Shown here piece by piece: positions 12,401 through 22,048 of a stretch of 64,000 nucleotides of DNA. Where the stretch lies: assembly GCA_033439265.1 (NCBI GenBank), contig JAVTVX010000010.1, forward strand, positions 1,798,001 to 1,862,000, given 5' to 3'. The notes under the pieces were generated by a model. The model had not been told where the DNA came from. It ran no database searches and saw nothing but the letters and a program-made list of their open reading frames with translations. The position numbers and the translations under genes were made by a program. Each line of letters starts with the position of its first letter. The first letter of the stretch is position 1. This stretch comes from Dillenia suffruticosa (lineage: Eukaryota > Streptophyta > Magnoliopsida > Dilleniales > Dilleniaceae).

Positions 12401-13937
12401 GTTGATGATCCCTGCCATATGGGCTAATACAGAATAGTCCATGTGGTACAGATACAGGTGGGATTTGTTAGAGTACAAACCCTAGAGAAATTGGATGTTT
12501 AAATAGCCCTAAACAACCGAACAAAAACATAAGAGTCATATTAAAACCCTACAACCATTCTAAAAAAATAAGGTAAGAAAAGATAACAATTAAATTAAAG
12601 CAGTAAAATAAACGGAGAGAGTTATGGGCATATCATGTGGGCGCAGCTGTATGTGGCCCAAGCTGCACGCTTCCAGTGCAAGTGTGCTGGCACTTGCAAT
12701 TGTGCGCCTGAGTTCTTGGAGTCTGGCTTGGATGTTTCTTCTCGTGCCATTAGTGATTGTTTGGCCTCCCTTTGGCATATAAATTTGGCTTGAGTTTTCC
12801 CTTTAGCTTGTTGATCCATTCCTTGATATCGAGGGATGCTTGTTAACAGGCTCCTTGGCTGATTAGAGCCTAAAAATGAGTCGCCCATGGGATGTGGGAC
12901 TCTACTTCTGCATTTCTCAAGGCCTTGCTTGTTGCTATGCTTAACCCCATGAAGTTGACATAATTTTCTTGTATTGATAAGCTTCCACAAACTTGTTTGC
13001 GCAGGCAGCTGCTTTGGCTCTTCGAAGAGTTCCTCAATGCAACAGCTCCTGGACAGATGACTATATTCGCCAGTAAGTGTGAAAGTACTGATTTGATATT
13101 CGAGTTGAGTTATAGATTTCATAACAAAGTGAATAATCTTATTGCAACAATCTTCCATTTGGTATCGCAGGTACAACAATGTCAATATAAATGTTGCAGT
13201 GCAGACTGATAAAGGACTATATGTCCCTGTTATCCGGGTGAGTTTCTGTTCTACTTGGATTATTGTTTCAGACTCGTATTTTAGTTGCAGCAGTGGCCTA
13301 ATGTCATAATATTTGCAGGATGCAGACAAGAAAGGTCTATCAAAGATTTCCGAGGAGGTCAAACTTTTGGCCCAGAGAGCAAGAGAGAACAGTTTGAAAC
13401 CAGAAGATTATGAGGTAAAATGCTGTTCTGTGATACCATTTTACAATTGAACCCTTCATATTGCCTCATGGTTTTTGTCTGTACTTTTCATTCATCAACT
13501 GCAGGGAGGCACATTCACTGTGTCAAATTTGGGAGGGCCATTTGGTATCAAACAGTTCTGTGCCATCATAAATCCTCCCCAGGCGGGCATTTTGGCTGTT
13601 GGATCTGGTATGATGAGGTCATAAAGCTTATTCTTACATAGCTAACCATATTTTCTAACCTAACAGTTGTGTATAATAATATTTACTCACAGCTGAAAAG
13701 AGGGTATTACCTGGTAATGGACCTGATCAGTACAAGTTCGCATCATTTATGTCAGTTACACTAAGCTCTGATCATCGTGTAATTGATGGTAGGTATCATT
13801 GAGAAGATGGTCAAATGTACGGGAATGTATGAAAAGCTAATAACGTAACTGTATTCATCTGTGCAGGTGCAATTGGTGCGGAGTGGCTAAAAGCATTCAA
13901 AGGCTATATTGAGAATCCCGAGTCAATGTTGCTATAA
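426..13937 (+). CDS. Dihydrolipoyllysine acetyltransferase (E2) of mitochondrial pyruvate dehydrogenase complex
   Basis: E2 core enzyme: it moves the acetyl group from lipoyl-lysine to CoA in the mitochondrial matrix. Exons read by eye: 426-464, 1698-1791, 1928-1968 (tentative), 3396-3493, 3591-3637, 7812-7867, 7953-8027, 8119-8211, 8629-8862, 8953-9025, 9201-9304, 9521-9606, 9700-9775, 13005-13072, 13171-13237, 13319-13414, 13505-13607, 13693-13788, 13867-13937. All join in frame to 538 codons, close to the roughly 539 residues of one-lipoyl-domain plant E2s. Order: mitochondrial presequence ([13 protein letters not shown], ending near RGFSADS); lipoyl domain about 110-187 with EIETDKA (Lys about 152); peripheral-subunit-binding domain about 244-284 ([11 protein letters not shown]); acetyltransferase domain from about 300, with DHRVIDG (His about 511, Asp about 515). 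Ser precedes DHR where most relatives have Cys. The N-terminal half of the presequence is the uncertain part. Introns carry a Copia element and LINE tails. Confidence 0.95.
3026..3095 (-). mobile_element. RTE-like LINE 3' tail fragment in E2 intron
   Basis: The + strand reads (CAA)n followed by TTTTAATCCCAAA and GGGGTTGACCATTTGA. On the minus strand this is the GGATTAA...TTGTTGTTG terminus typical of plant RTE-type LINEs. The same terminus recurs at 10794-10845 in another intron of this gene. Only the last few dozen bases are recognisable, so this is a 5'-truncated relic. The clade assignment rests on the terminal motif only. Confidence 0.45.
4360..4364. repeat. Target-site duplication (left) of Copia insertion
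   Basis: AATTG directly before the 5' LTR is repeated at 7567-7571 directly after the 3' LTR. A 5-bp duplication is the usual LTR-retrotransposon footprint and fixes both ends of the element. Confidence 0.9.
4365..5119 (+). repeat. Copia 5' LTR
   Basis: 755 bp bounded by TGTTGAAA...TTTCAACA. A TATA box (TATAAATA, 4819-4826) marks the U3 promoter and AATAAA at 4882-4887 is the probable polyadenylation signal in R. In the 3' copy the same site reads AATAGA. The U5 end is C-rich and lies against the primer-binding site. Confidence 0.93.
5120..5134 (+). other. Copia primer-binding site
   Basis: TGGTATCAGA follows the 5' LTR immediately. It matches the 3' end of plant initiator methionine tRNA, the usual primer of Copia and many Gypsy elements. 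The match decays after about ten bases (ATGGG rather than GC...). Confidence 0.85.
5215..5874 (+). pseudogene. Copia gag remnant with zinc knuckle
   Basis: The reading frame shows a UBN2/gag-type segment (ending [12 protein letters not shown] at 5682), then an in-frame TAA at 5683-5685. The same frame continues ([13 protein letters not shown]...) to a zinc knuckle [14 protein letters not shown] (CX2CX4HX4C, about 5782-5823). One nonsense codon therefore interrupts the nucleocapsid region. The frame has no protease after the knuckle and passes directly into integrase-like sequence, the mark of a large internal deletion. Confidence 0.8.
5929..6618 (+). pseudogene. Copia integrase remnant
   Basis: The frame resembles the Copia integrase core: [20 protein letters not shown] holds the first catalytic Asp, and [14 protein letters not shown] stands where LRTDNGGE-type sequence (second Asp) is expected. 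Further on are [17 protein letters not shown] and [19 protein letters not shown], typical of the region after the core. The PQQNGVAER block with the catalytic Glu is not recognisable and a TAA interrupts at 6052-6054. The frame ends at 6618; no reverse transcriptase follows before the polypurine tract. Confidence 0.8.
6801..6811 (+). other. Copia polypurine tract
   Basis: TTGAGGGGGAG lies immediately before the 3' LTR, the usual site for plus-strand priming in Copia elements. Confidence 0.85.
6812..7566 (+). repeat. Copia 3' LTR
   Basis: 755 bp, the same length and ends as the 5' LTR, at about 95% identity by eye. The poly(A) signal equivalent to AATAAA reads AATAGA here, so transcript ends may depend on other sites. 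It is followed by the AATTG duplication at 7567-7571. Confidence 0.93.
10794..11230 (-). mobile_element. Degenerate RTE-like LINE tail in large E2 intron
   Basis: On the minus strand, 11100-11215 can be read as RLKWFGH...RKPMDAPVR with stops. This matches the WFGHV-RRP-DAPVRR block found at the end of plant LINE reverse transcriptases. Downstream on that strand the element ends in GGATTAAAGTTCAATTTG (about 10812-10795), the tail also seen at 3026-3095. An AAAT-rich stretch (10856-10950) separates the two parts. It is a decayed, 5'-truncated copy; the exact upstream limit is not visible. Confidence 0.55.
11231..13004. other. Rest of large E2 intron; nothing clear
   Basis: This is the remainder of the 3.2-kb intron between exons 9700-9775 and 13005-13072. 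The stretch 12420-12990 has a more GC-balanced composition and, on the minus strand, an AGTCCCACAT phrase of the kind seen in plant LTRs, so it may be another old insertion. No paired repeat or domain could be recognised. 11225-11640 is open on the minus strand but has no family resemblance. Confidence 0.3.
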
Positions 13938-14240
13938 ACCAATCCACAAGAATTTTCTTTTGGTATTCCTTAAAAATAGAGTTAATTTTGTTCATCTGAG
14001 TCCCCTGACACGACTTAGAGATTTGTATCGAGGACGGATCATCTTTATTGAGCATTAATTTACAGAACAAATGCTGCACTTAATGGTTTCGGAATAAAGA
14101 GGGTGGGGCGGTGACATAGGTTTATGTTATATAAATGTATCTTGAGACATGTAGATTGTAAACACCCTCCTACATTGGAAAGAATCAACATCTTTCCATG
14201 AGGATGTTAATGATGCCATCCTGTCATCAATTTTTTGTAT
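13938..14240 (+). terminator. 3' UTR and poly(A) region of PDC-E2
   Basis: The stop codon TAA ends at 13937. AATAAA at 14093-14098 is the best polyadenylation signal, followed by a GT/T-rich stretch (about 14100-14240) typical of plant 3' ends. Confidence 0.6.
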
Positions 14241-15221
14241 GTTAAATTCTTTGCGAGAGGTCTTCTGTTACTGCTTGAGAAGCATCAAGACCAGCTGCCC
14301 TGGTATGTGACCATACTCTGTCTAATATCGTGATATTTTGGAGATTTACATTAGTTCCACGATCTTTCTTTTGTGGGAGCCTAGTGTTCTCACCTTCACA
14401 GTTTGATGACTGCCTATTTACATTGATAGTTATGCCTCTTTCAGATTAGGCCAAAATCTGAAGTTTCGTATTTTGCATTTCCAATTTTTTTCCCCCTCAG
14501 ATCTATATTGTTTAATTAATGTACAATGCTCATGTTTTATTAATTATAATATCATATTGAAATCCTATGAAATCAAATCTGGAGCAAAGAATTCCAATCA
14601 ACTGAATCTGTGAATGGCATTTGACATCATGCAACTCAGAAAGTGAAGGACGCATGGACGTGGAGCCCTATACTTCACTGGTCTGGTACGGTTATTAAAT
14701 TAGAATTAGGGATAGAATTTCTCCCTTCACCGTCAACGTGACCTGGATTGAGTATTCCCCATTGTCATTTTGATCTTCGTGGGAGGTCGCTTTTAGAGTA
14801 TCTCAATAGCAAATGAACAGTTATGAGCAAGGAAATGAAGGAATTTAGGTCGTACGAGATTGTGTATAAGAAAAGGTAATAAAGAAATAAATCAAAGCCA
14901 TAATTTAGTGATAGAATTGTAAAGTCCGATAATTTGTTGGTTGACTGTATCTGTTTTATCGTCCATTTCAATAACATGGTTTTGTTGGTTGAATGTATTA
15001 TTGAGGAACTAATTATGAATTCATTGATCCTTGTCGCTTCCCCTATTGCCATTAGATTGGGTAGAGGACTTGTTTCCATTGTACATTAAGTTGGTTAACA
15101 TACTGATGTGGTAAAATATTTCATTTATTATCTTGACGTAATAGGATCTATTAGTGTTTAATTGGAATATGAAAATGATAAAGAAGATTCCCAGCACAAC
15201 AAAAATAAACTGATCCGTAAT

Positions 15222-15325
15222 TTCAAATTTGAGAATTGATCATTTGAAAGGTCTATACAGAAAAGAGGAGAGATTCAAATTTGAGAATTGATCATCTGAA
15301 AGGTCTATACAGGGAAGAGGAGAGA
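15222..15325. repeat. 52-bp tandem duplication
   Basis: A block beginning TTCAAATTTGAGAATTGATC occurs at 15222 and again at 15274, and each copy ends in GTCTATACAG...GAGGAGAGA. The two copies are nearly identical. The surrounding spacer from 14240 to 16380 shows no gene. Confidence 0.85.
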
Positions 15326-16051
15326 GAGACAAATCCCAGCAAAAAAGATTTAATACTTCATCAAAAGACAAGTAAACGTGAAAAACCATTGATTGGATGG
15401 GATTGCTGTGTGCCGGACCAAAGGATGAAAAGAAAATGATGGTATTTTGCAAGTTGGTTTTCTGCCCTACCCAACGGTTGATTCGAGATGTCGAAAATTC
15501 TTTTATCAACCATATCATACTTGGTGGTAAAGATTCACTTATCCGAAATCCTATTCCAAAACAGAAAGGAAGAACCTATGTTTGCCATTATCGGAGGAAT
15601 GGAGGAGAAAGAATCAAGTCACAAACATAAATTCATGAACCCAAGGGCAAAGAAGTCTTTATCAAAACCACCTTCCAAGTTCTCCTTGTTTTAGTCCTTT
15701 CTTTCATTCTTTGTTTTTTTTTTTGTTTTTTTTTTTTTTTAACATGAGATTTGAATTCCACATCATGGACTGGGGAGGAGAGGTGACTGGTAGGCTATAT
15801 TCCCCTTGGGTCCTTGTTTTAGTCAATGTTTGCTCCTTTGCGTTGTTTTAGATTTTCAAAGCTTCCATGAGCCCCAGAAACAGTAGTAATACATTGATCA
15901 AACCTTTGGATTCGTGAACCCAGGCTTGACAAACTATTAAAAATATTTTATAAGCTTTATTATTTCTTTAAAAGTAATCACATCAAGAAGAATTGAAAAT
16001 GATTTAGCCAGAAACTTTCTAAGAAAATTATTTGTTAAAGGCCCTTTGGGT

Positions 16052-16072
16052 GGAGGGAGGGAGGGAGGGAGG

Positions 16073-16111
<39 letters not shown>

Positions 16112-16118
16112 CGAGCGA
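16052..16118. repeat. (GGGA)n(GA)n microsatellite
   Basis: Seven or so GGGA units run into more than ten GA units and end in GAGC/GAGCGAGCG variants. Open frames across it are repeat artefacts. Confidence 0.95.
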
Positions 16119-16415
16119 ACGCATGTGGGTACACAATTGAATTAATGCTCCTTTCTTATATCAGGCACGCAAGGGACTGGCCTCTACTTCTTCCAAAAGG
16201 GGCAAAAGCCAAGTTCGAGGGCATTTTTTGAGGTCATTAATATTGACAGTGACAAAACCTTTTTCACAAATAATTTGAAGCGGGGGTTTTGCCTTGTCCT
16301 CCAAGTGAGGGCATGAATCTTGCTTTAGATGGACCATGTAAAGTTCTGTACAAATATATGCATAAATTTTTTTTTAAAAACATTTCCCACCGAAAAATTA
16401 TGTCGAAACTGATAC

Positions 16416-16520
16416 ATGTCGAGTTTTAAAAACTCGACATATATTGTCCATGAATGTTGAGTTTTGAAAACTGGACATTTCTCTTAACTGCTAGCATGTC
16501 GAGTCTTGAAGACTTGACAT
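16416..16520. repeat. Three 25-bp palindromes upstream of the PMD pseudogene
   Basis: Palindromes lie at 16416-16440, 16454-16478 and 16496-16520. The first is perfect: arm ATGTCGAGTTTT, one central A, then the reverse complement. The third is close to perfect (arm ATGTCGAGTCTT pairing with one wobble or mismatch). The second keeps the length and the TTTTGAAAA core but has diverged arms. They are spaced 38 and 42 bases start to start. Any transcript would form three short hairpins. The function is unknown. Confidence 0.85.
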
Positions 16521-16929
16521 GTTCGTGTTTAAACCTCCACCGGCCCTTCTTTCTTTCTTTCTTTTTTCTTCCTTCTTCCATCCGCTTTCTTCTCTCATCC
16601 TCCACCGCAGACGACTACTTCTGCTCTTACTGGCGGCTGATCTAAAGCATCTAAGAATATATACAATCTCGGGATACTGAACTCAGGGTGATCCAAGCAT
16701 TTGGAAGAGCTGCACAGTCCATTCTTGTGAAGATAAAAGTTTCTTCTTCCTTTGCAAACCCTCAGATTTGATATATTTAAATTAATTTAATTTTTATGTA
16801 CTAATAGTTGGAGTTCTACGTATCTGACATATATATATAGGCAGCTTTGTATTGTCACGCACTTAAACTCAAACGAGATAAGTGGCGCTTTAGTTTTGTT
16901 ACACATTTGAGGGTGGGAGCGGTTGCCTT

Positions 16930-17520
16930 ATATGACTCCTATTCGACGGTTGTTGCACGGAGATGGGAATGGCCCGCTTGCTTTGCGGCGGAGGACAGAT
17001 TTTGACGTCACTTCTTTCCCTACACACGTAGTTTCAGTGTATAGGGAGGGACTAGATAGGCAGGTCGGGGAGTAGATCGTATGGGTATCTTACACGGATG
17101 AGTTACTGGCATCCCTCCTTGGCTATCGTGCATCCCTCCATGGCTACCGTCACGAGGGGAGGGATATTTGGCACGCACGGGTCCCGTTGATCTGTTTTAA
17201 TATCGTGGAGTGGTACTTTTCAGATAAAGTGTTATGGCAGTTTGGAGCATATCAGCACATTCCAATTCATTGTGACACAGAGGATAGATTTCACGATACG
17301 AGCAGTTGAGGTACGCTGGAGGTCGATTAGACAGTGGAGCATGCAGTCTATGTTGAGGATGCACCGACGCGACTATCTAGTGTTACTAGACACTTTGTTC
17401 GGACCTGCCCTTGATCCTGCCTACAGTAGTTGGTTTCACAGAATCTCCCGCAGGTTCGTCGGTCGTCGAGGAACTTCTTTGACCTACGTAGTAACTACTT
17501 TACATCTTTATTTCTCTTAG
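16930..17520 (+). pseudogene. Plant mobile domain (MAIN/PMD-like) pseudogene, 5' part
   Basis: The frame from the ATG at 16932 reads MTPIRRLLHGDGNG... then TDELLASLLGY, GRDIWHARVPLICFNIVEW, VLWQFGAYQHIP and CDTEDRFHDT. These are the hallmark blocks of the plant mobile domain (PF10536-type proteins, often annotated as protein phosphatase 7 long-form homologues). An in-frame TAG stands near 17072 and frame changes follow after about 17310; the continuation WFHRISRRFVGRRGTSLTYV is in another frame. PMD genes are frequently carried by transposable elements. The Gypsy insertion at 17570 separates this part from the probable last exon at 28447. Confidence 0.75.
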
Positions 17521-17564
17521 TCAATCAATATTTTTGATTTGTTTTTTAAACTAACTTTAACACA

Positions 17565-17569
17565 TTTTA
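17565..17569. repeat. Target-site duplication (left) of Gypsy insertion
   Basis: TTTTA precedes the 5' LTR and recurs at 28436-28440 directly after the 3' LTR, which proves a single insertion event between 17569 and 28436. Confidence 0.9.
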
Positions 17570-20332
17570 TGTAACACCGACCCTCGGTATATTCTATAGT
17601 GAATTCCATTTCATATATATATACATATATGTTGTTTCTATTACTACAGGTTCATGAATTTTCACAAAAAAAAAATGATATTTGACGGTAAAATACAAAT
17701 CGGATCAATTTTGACTCAAAGAGATTCAAAACCTTAATTTCATATTAAATAAATTAAATTAGGTCTAATATAAGATTTTGGGCCTAGTATGAAATTATGA
17801 AAATTTTAGGGGTCAAATTAGAATTTTTATAAGTCAAAGGACTTGTTAGCAATTAACAAAACTTAAATGAAATGTGACAAGTGTATTCTTGTGTTGAACA
17901 AGTGTTATAGTGAGGAGGACAAGTGTTGGCCAAATGGAGATGAGAAAGGCAAGGTGGGCCAATGAGAACACATGCACACAAAAAAAAAGAACCAATCAAA
18001 ACACATGCAATAGTCAAAATGATCCTATGATTTAGATTAATTGGAGATTTGATCCAAGGGTGGTGACTTATTAACACAATAATAAAAGAAGAAGGCCTTA
18101 GAATGCTTGTTCATTCTTCCCAAATTCGTGAGAATAAGGAGAGAAGCAAGAGAGGAAGACAAAGAAAGTGAGGTAAGAAATTTTATCCTGTCTTACTTTA
18201 AATGTTATTTCTGTCCGTGATTCATCTCTGTTTTAAGGCATCTTAGAGCCAGAATTTGAAAATGTGATAGTTATATGAATTGTAGATCTAAGTCTTATCT
18301 TTCCAACGAGGTAAGAATCACTAAATTCTGATGCCTGTGCCAAAAGTTATGGCACTTTTCCTGAAACTCGACATAGAAGCGTCCTGTTTCGAACCTTGAC
18401 AGTAGTGAGTAAAAACGACCCCTCTCCAGTCTTAGTTTGAAGAAACACAAAACATGAAAGTTATAGATATATGCCTTGTCTATAACATATAAAAATTGCA
18501 GCTATTTCGAATGAGGAAATTGAAAGTTATACAATTTTCCTTAAAACTGTGTTGACAGAAACTGTATGTTTCACTAAAACGTATCTGTCCTGTTCATGAA
18601 TTTTGTTCAACCCCTTCCAGACATATTTAGATAAAACTCAAAACACGAAAGTTGTAGATCTACATCTTAGCTATAACATGTTAAAATTTCATTAGACTTT
18701 GATGAGTAGGATGAACGTTATAGCTTCTGTACAAAAACTGGACAGAATCTGAAACTTAAATATGGCTGTAACAAAATGAGGCTTACCGGGAATTCTGTGA
18801 TTTGAATCTGAGGAAGTGTGCAAAATGAAAGTTATAGGGCTATCCCTTAGCTTTAAAATGAGATAAGAATCATCTGATTTGGATTGGTATAGCCAAAGTT
18901 ATAGTCTGTTTTCCATGACTGCGCAGGTTAAAAATCTGCGGACTGTTTGTCTCCCTAAGAGTTATTTGAGTTGAACGGAGGGGACACTTGATTTACGCTT
19001 TGTGGAAATATTGGGGAGTGCGTTATCCTCCCCTAACAGTGAGTGGGACTTGACATCTACTTTTAATTGATACCGTGTTTTAAAAAGCTTTCAAAAGCAT
19101 GATTTAAAATGGTATGATTGACCTATTCTCCTGGATTTATGAAAATATTTTGTGATATATGGAGTGTCCCAACTTGTTTATATCGATATGCATCCATGAT
19201 TTTGATACTTGATGATTGTGCCACACTTTGATATATCCACATGATTTTATGCTTCCATTGCATATTGGCACATGCTTTTGACATGATAAGGCTTGATGAT
19301 TTGGCTTGAGATATGTGATTTGGGCTGGATGCCCCTGTGGATACTGTGATGATGATGATATGCTTCCTATGGCATTCCGTAGCTACGAAGGACATTTGGT
19401 AGAGGCACCTGTTGTGCCCGGATACGCCTCTGCAGGGGGTATCCGCCAGATCGTCATACATATTGTATGGACAGTCGTCGGTTGAACCACTCCGGGGAGG
19501 ACCTTGGTAGGTCTAGCACCGGCGGGTTTCCATACACGCTTGATCCTTGATACGTGTACGATATATATATACAGGCTAGTTGGAGTAGTCTGTGGCCAAC
19601 GTTGGGGTAGAGAGCCTTATTTTATTACTTGCACTGTGAAAACCCCCAACGTTGCCCGTCCTTGGCCATGGTCGGCCCTTGCCGGGATATTTTCGGCTGG
19701 CTCTATACGATATAACGGACATACATACTGGATGCATATTTGATTTGATACGTATGCTGTGAATGATTTATTGAGATGTCATAATATTTTTTTTGCATAC
19801 TATGGATTTATTGGGACATAATTTTGGCACTCCTAATTCACCCAAAAAAATTAATTGTAGCATGTCATTCCCCCCGACTTGCTGAGTACCAACCCCCCTC
19901 TCTATGGTACTCACCCCTCACATTTCCCTCCTACAGGGGTAGACTCAGACCGAGAGATTTGTGCGCATTGTTGTATTGGATATTCTTTGGAGACTACTGG
20001 GCCGGGGTATGACTACCCGCTCTTCCGTTATATATTGAGGTTATTGTTTCATCTTGAGGAAGTTAGGATGACCATTGTATTTGTTTAAATTGGGATGACT
20101 ATATTTATAATTCTTCTGGTCTGTATAAGGTTAATTTTCACTCATTTTAATTTACATTGAGGCATACATGTATTATTTTTATCACTTGGGGATCTCTGTG
20201 ATTTGGAAACTTGGATTATGTGAATGTTGACAGCCTTACGGTGCTTTGATGTACGGGACGTGGTGCTCGTGCATCTGGGTGCCGCGGCGGGCTCGTTGCG
20301 TGCCTGGCTCGGGAGTGGGTCGGGGCGTGACA
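17570..20332 (+). repeat. Gypsy 5' LTR
   Basis: 2763 bp, starting TGTAACACC and ending GGGGCGTGACA. It contains a degenerate tandem array (about 18250-18920) described separately, and two GC-richer blocks near 19440-19720 and 19860-20030. Short open frames inside it recur identically in the 3' LTR, have no domain, and are treated as chance. Confidence 0.95.
18250..18925. repeat. Four degenerate units of about 190 bp inside the LTR
   Basis: Related phrases of the type AAAATGAAAGTTATAG occur at about 18261, 18451, 18642 and 18822 (steps of 190, 191 and 180). Each is followed some 80-90 bases later by a second GTTATAG/GTTATGG-type phrase (about 18350, 18529, 18715, 18893), with TTTTCC or CTGACAG-like sequence behind it. 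The same array is present in the 3' LTR, 8103 bases downstream. Confidence 0.65.
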
Positions 20333-20341
20333 GGCCTCGGT

Positions 20342-20355
20342 TGGTATCAGAGCCC
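20342..20355 (+). other. Gypsy primer-binding site
   Basis: TGGTATCAGAGCCC is complementary to the 3' end of initiator methionine tRNA. It starts nine bases after the LTR end rather than directly against it, a gap often seen in long-LTR Gypsy elements. Confidence 0.9.
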
Positions 20356-20671
20356 TAGGTTAGAGCTGAGTTGAGAAACTGATTTCAAAAAAAAAAAAAA
20401 AAATAATAATAATATATATATCCCCATGTAAATCTGATTTTGAAAGTCCTCAATGCATGTGAAAGTTACTGTACAGTCATTCCCCAGTACATGGTCATAG
20501 GCAGATGAGTTCATCCATTTTTAGAGGGTTGGACACGGGTCATATCTAACCTAGCATACCTTATCCATTGGTTCCGATGCCAAGTTGATTTCTTTTAGGG
20601 GGTTAGTTATTCCATAACTAACCCTAATTCTTATATATCTGCCTGATTAGTGCCTTTTTCCTCACAGAAAT

Positions 20672-22048
20672 ATGACGACTAGGCGAGGTACCCACTTCTT
20701 ACCTACTGAGCCCCCTAGTGTACCGGAGGACGTGTCTTCCTCACACGGTTCTCCTTCAGTGCCTACACCACTGACCACCACGGCCGCAGATCTACCACCA
20801 CCGCCACCGCTGGACGCCTACCGACAGGTGTTCGAGTGGTACGCTGCCCACGGCATTCAGATGCCACCACCGATGGCTGAGCCAACCCCTACGGCCGTGC
20901 CACGACCAGTCGTACCAGAGCCTCCACCTGTTGTTAGTCCATCTGCAATTTCTAAACCCAGCGACAGTACTTCTTCGACGTTGAGACGGATTCACGAGCT
21001 CACCCAGCTCGTGAAGGAGGCGAGACAGCTAGGCTGTATCGAGTTCTCTGGGGTGGGTGATTCCACTGCTGCGAAGCACTGGATCAACCGCACCCGCCGA
21101 GTGTTGACAGACCTTGGCTTGAGTGAGGAGTTCAGACTCCGAGTGGCCGAGAGATTATTGGATGGAGATGCCCTCTCGTGGTGGGAGGCAGTTTGTGATG
21201 ATGCAGCGGAGCCCAGGAGTTGGGAGGACTTTCTGCGGGAGTTCAACCGCAGATATTTTTCAGCATTCCAGCAGAACAGGAAGAGGACGGAGTTCCACCA
21301 CCTGCGGCAGGGGACTCGGACTGTGACCGAGTATGAGGCCGAGTTAAGGAGACTGGCCGCTTTTGTTCCGGACCTAGCCACACCCAGTCAGTTGAGGTTC
21401 AAGTTTGAGGATGACCTCAACTTGAACGTCCGGAGGTATATGACGGTGACCCCTAACTTCTCATTGCCAGAGATAGTAGACTCAGCACTCCGGGCTGAGG
21501 AGATCGTCCATGCTGAGGGACGACAGAGAGAGAGGAGGGAGCAGAGGAGGAAGAGGCCCGAGTTTTCTGGGGGCCAGAGTTCGAAGAAAGGGAGAACCTC
21601 AGGGTTTCGCGGAGATCTTTCCCAGAGGCAGGGATCACAGTCCCAGGGGTTTAGAGCACCAGCCCCGAGTGCCTCCACTCAGACTATAGCCCGACGACAC
21701 CCTTTTTGTCGTCGGTGCGGCAGACATCACCCCTTCGGAGCTTGCGGGGTGACAGTGACTTGCTTCCAGTGTGGGAGACAGGGGCACATCAAGAGCCAGT
21801 GCCCTGATCTTGGAGCAGGGGGTCCGGCAATTTCTATTCAGTCTAGTGCTCCACGAGAAGGACAGCAGGGAGCACCGGCACACTCTACCTCCACAGCCCC
21901 ACGAGCAATAGCTGGGAGTAGTATGGCACCAGGACCATCACGGCAACCGCCGAGGGCTCAGGCCCGAGTGTACGCGATGACGCAGGAGGATGCGCAGACG
22001 AACCCCGATGTCATTATTGGTACTCCCCTTTCTGACTCACACACTTAG
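20672..22048 (+). CDS. gag: Gypsy Gag polyprotein
   Basis: 458 residues if unspliced. A proline-rich N-terminus (about 1-95) precedes the retrotransposon gag domain (about 120-290: WINRTRRVLTDLGL, ALSWWEAVCDDA, WEDFLREFNRRYF, FHHLRQGTRTVTEYEAEL). A basic linker follows (about 290-335). Two zinc-knuckle-like motifs come last: CRRCGRHHPFGAC (about 347-359, CX2CX3HX4C) and CFQCGRQGHIKSQC (about 364-377, CX2CX4HX4C). The frame is intact. The last codons, after 22019, may be intron rather than true C-terminus (see 22020-22216). The start is the first ATG after the leader and fits the family. Confidence 0.93.
   Translation: MTTRRGTHFLPTEPPSVPEDVSSSHGSPSVPTPLTTTAADLPPPPPLDAYRQVFEWYAAHGIQMPPPMAEPTPTAVPRPVVPEPPPVVSPSAISKPSDSTSSTLRRIHELTQLVKEARQLGCIEFSGVGDSTAAKHWINRTRRVLTDLGLSEEFRLRVAERLLDGDALSWWEAVCDDAAEPRSWEDFLREFNRRYFSAFQQNRKRTEFHHLRQGTRTVTEYEAELRRLAAFVPDLATPSQLRFKFEDDLNLNVRRYMTVTPNFSLPEIVDSALRAEEIVHAEGRQRERREQRRKRPEFSGGQSSKKGRTSGFRGDLSQRQGSQSQGFRAPAPSASTQTIARRHPFCRRCGRHHPFGACGVTVTCFQCGRQGHIKSQCPDLGAGGPAISIQSSAPREGQQGAPAHSTSTAPRAIAGSSMAPGPSRQPPRAQARVYAMTQEDAQTNPDVIIGTPLSDSHT

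Noticed and set aside
12622..13362. 246-codon open frame on the minus strand
   Set aside because: It runs antisense through two or three well-supported E2 exons (13005-13072, 13171-13237, start of 13319-13414) and has no domain of its own.
16416..16520. CRISPR-like array of 25-bp repeats
   Set aside because: Plant nuclear context, only three units, no unique spacers of constant length and the repeats are full palindromes; described as a palindrome cluster instead.
19123..20088. Short open frames within the Gypsy LTR, repeated at 27226-28191
   Set aside because: They recur because the LTRs are identical. No domain or codon bias supports a protein, and LTR genes of this type are not known in the family.
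20992..21381. 129-codon minus-strand frame in gag
   Set aside because: Antisense shadow of the gag domain with no family features.
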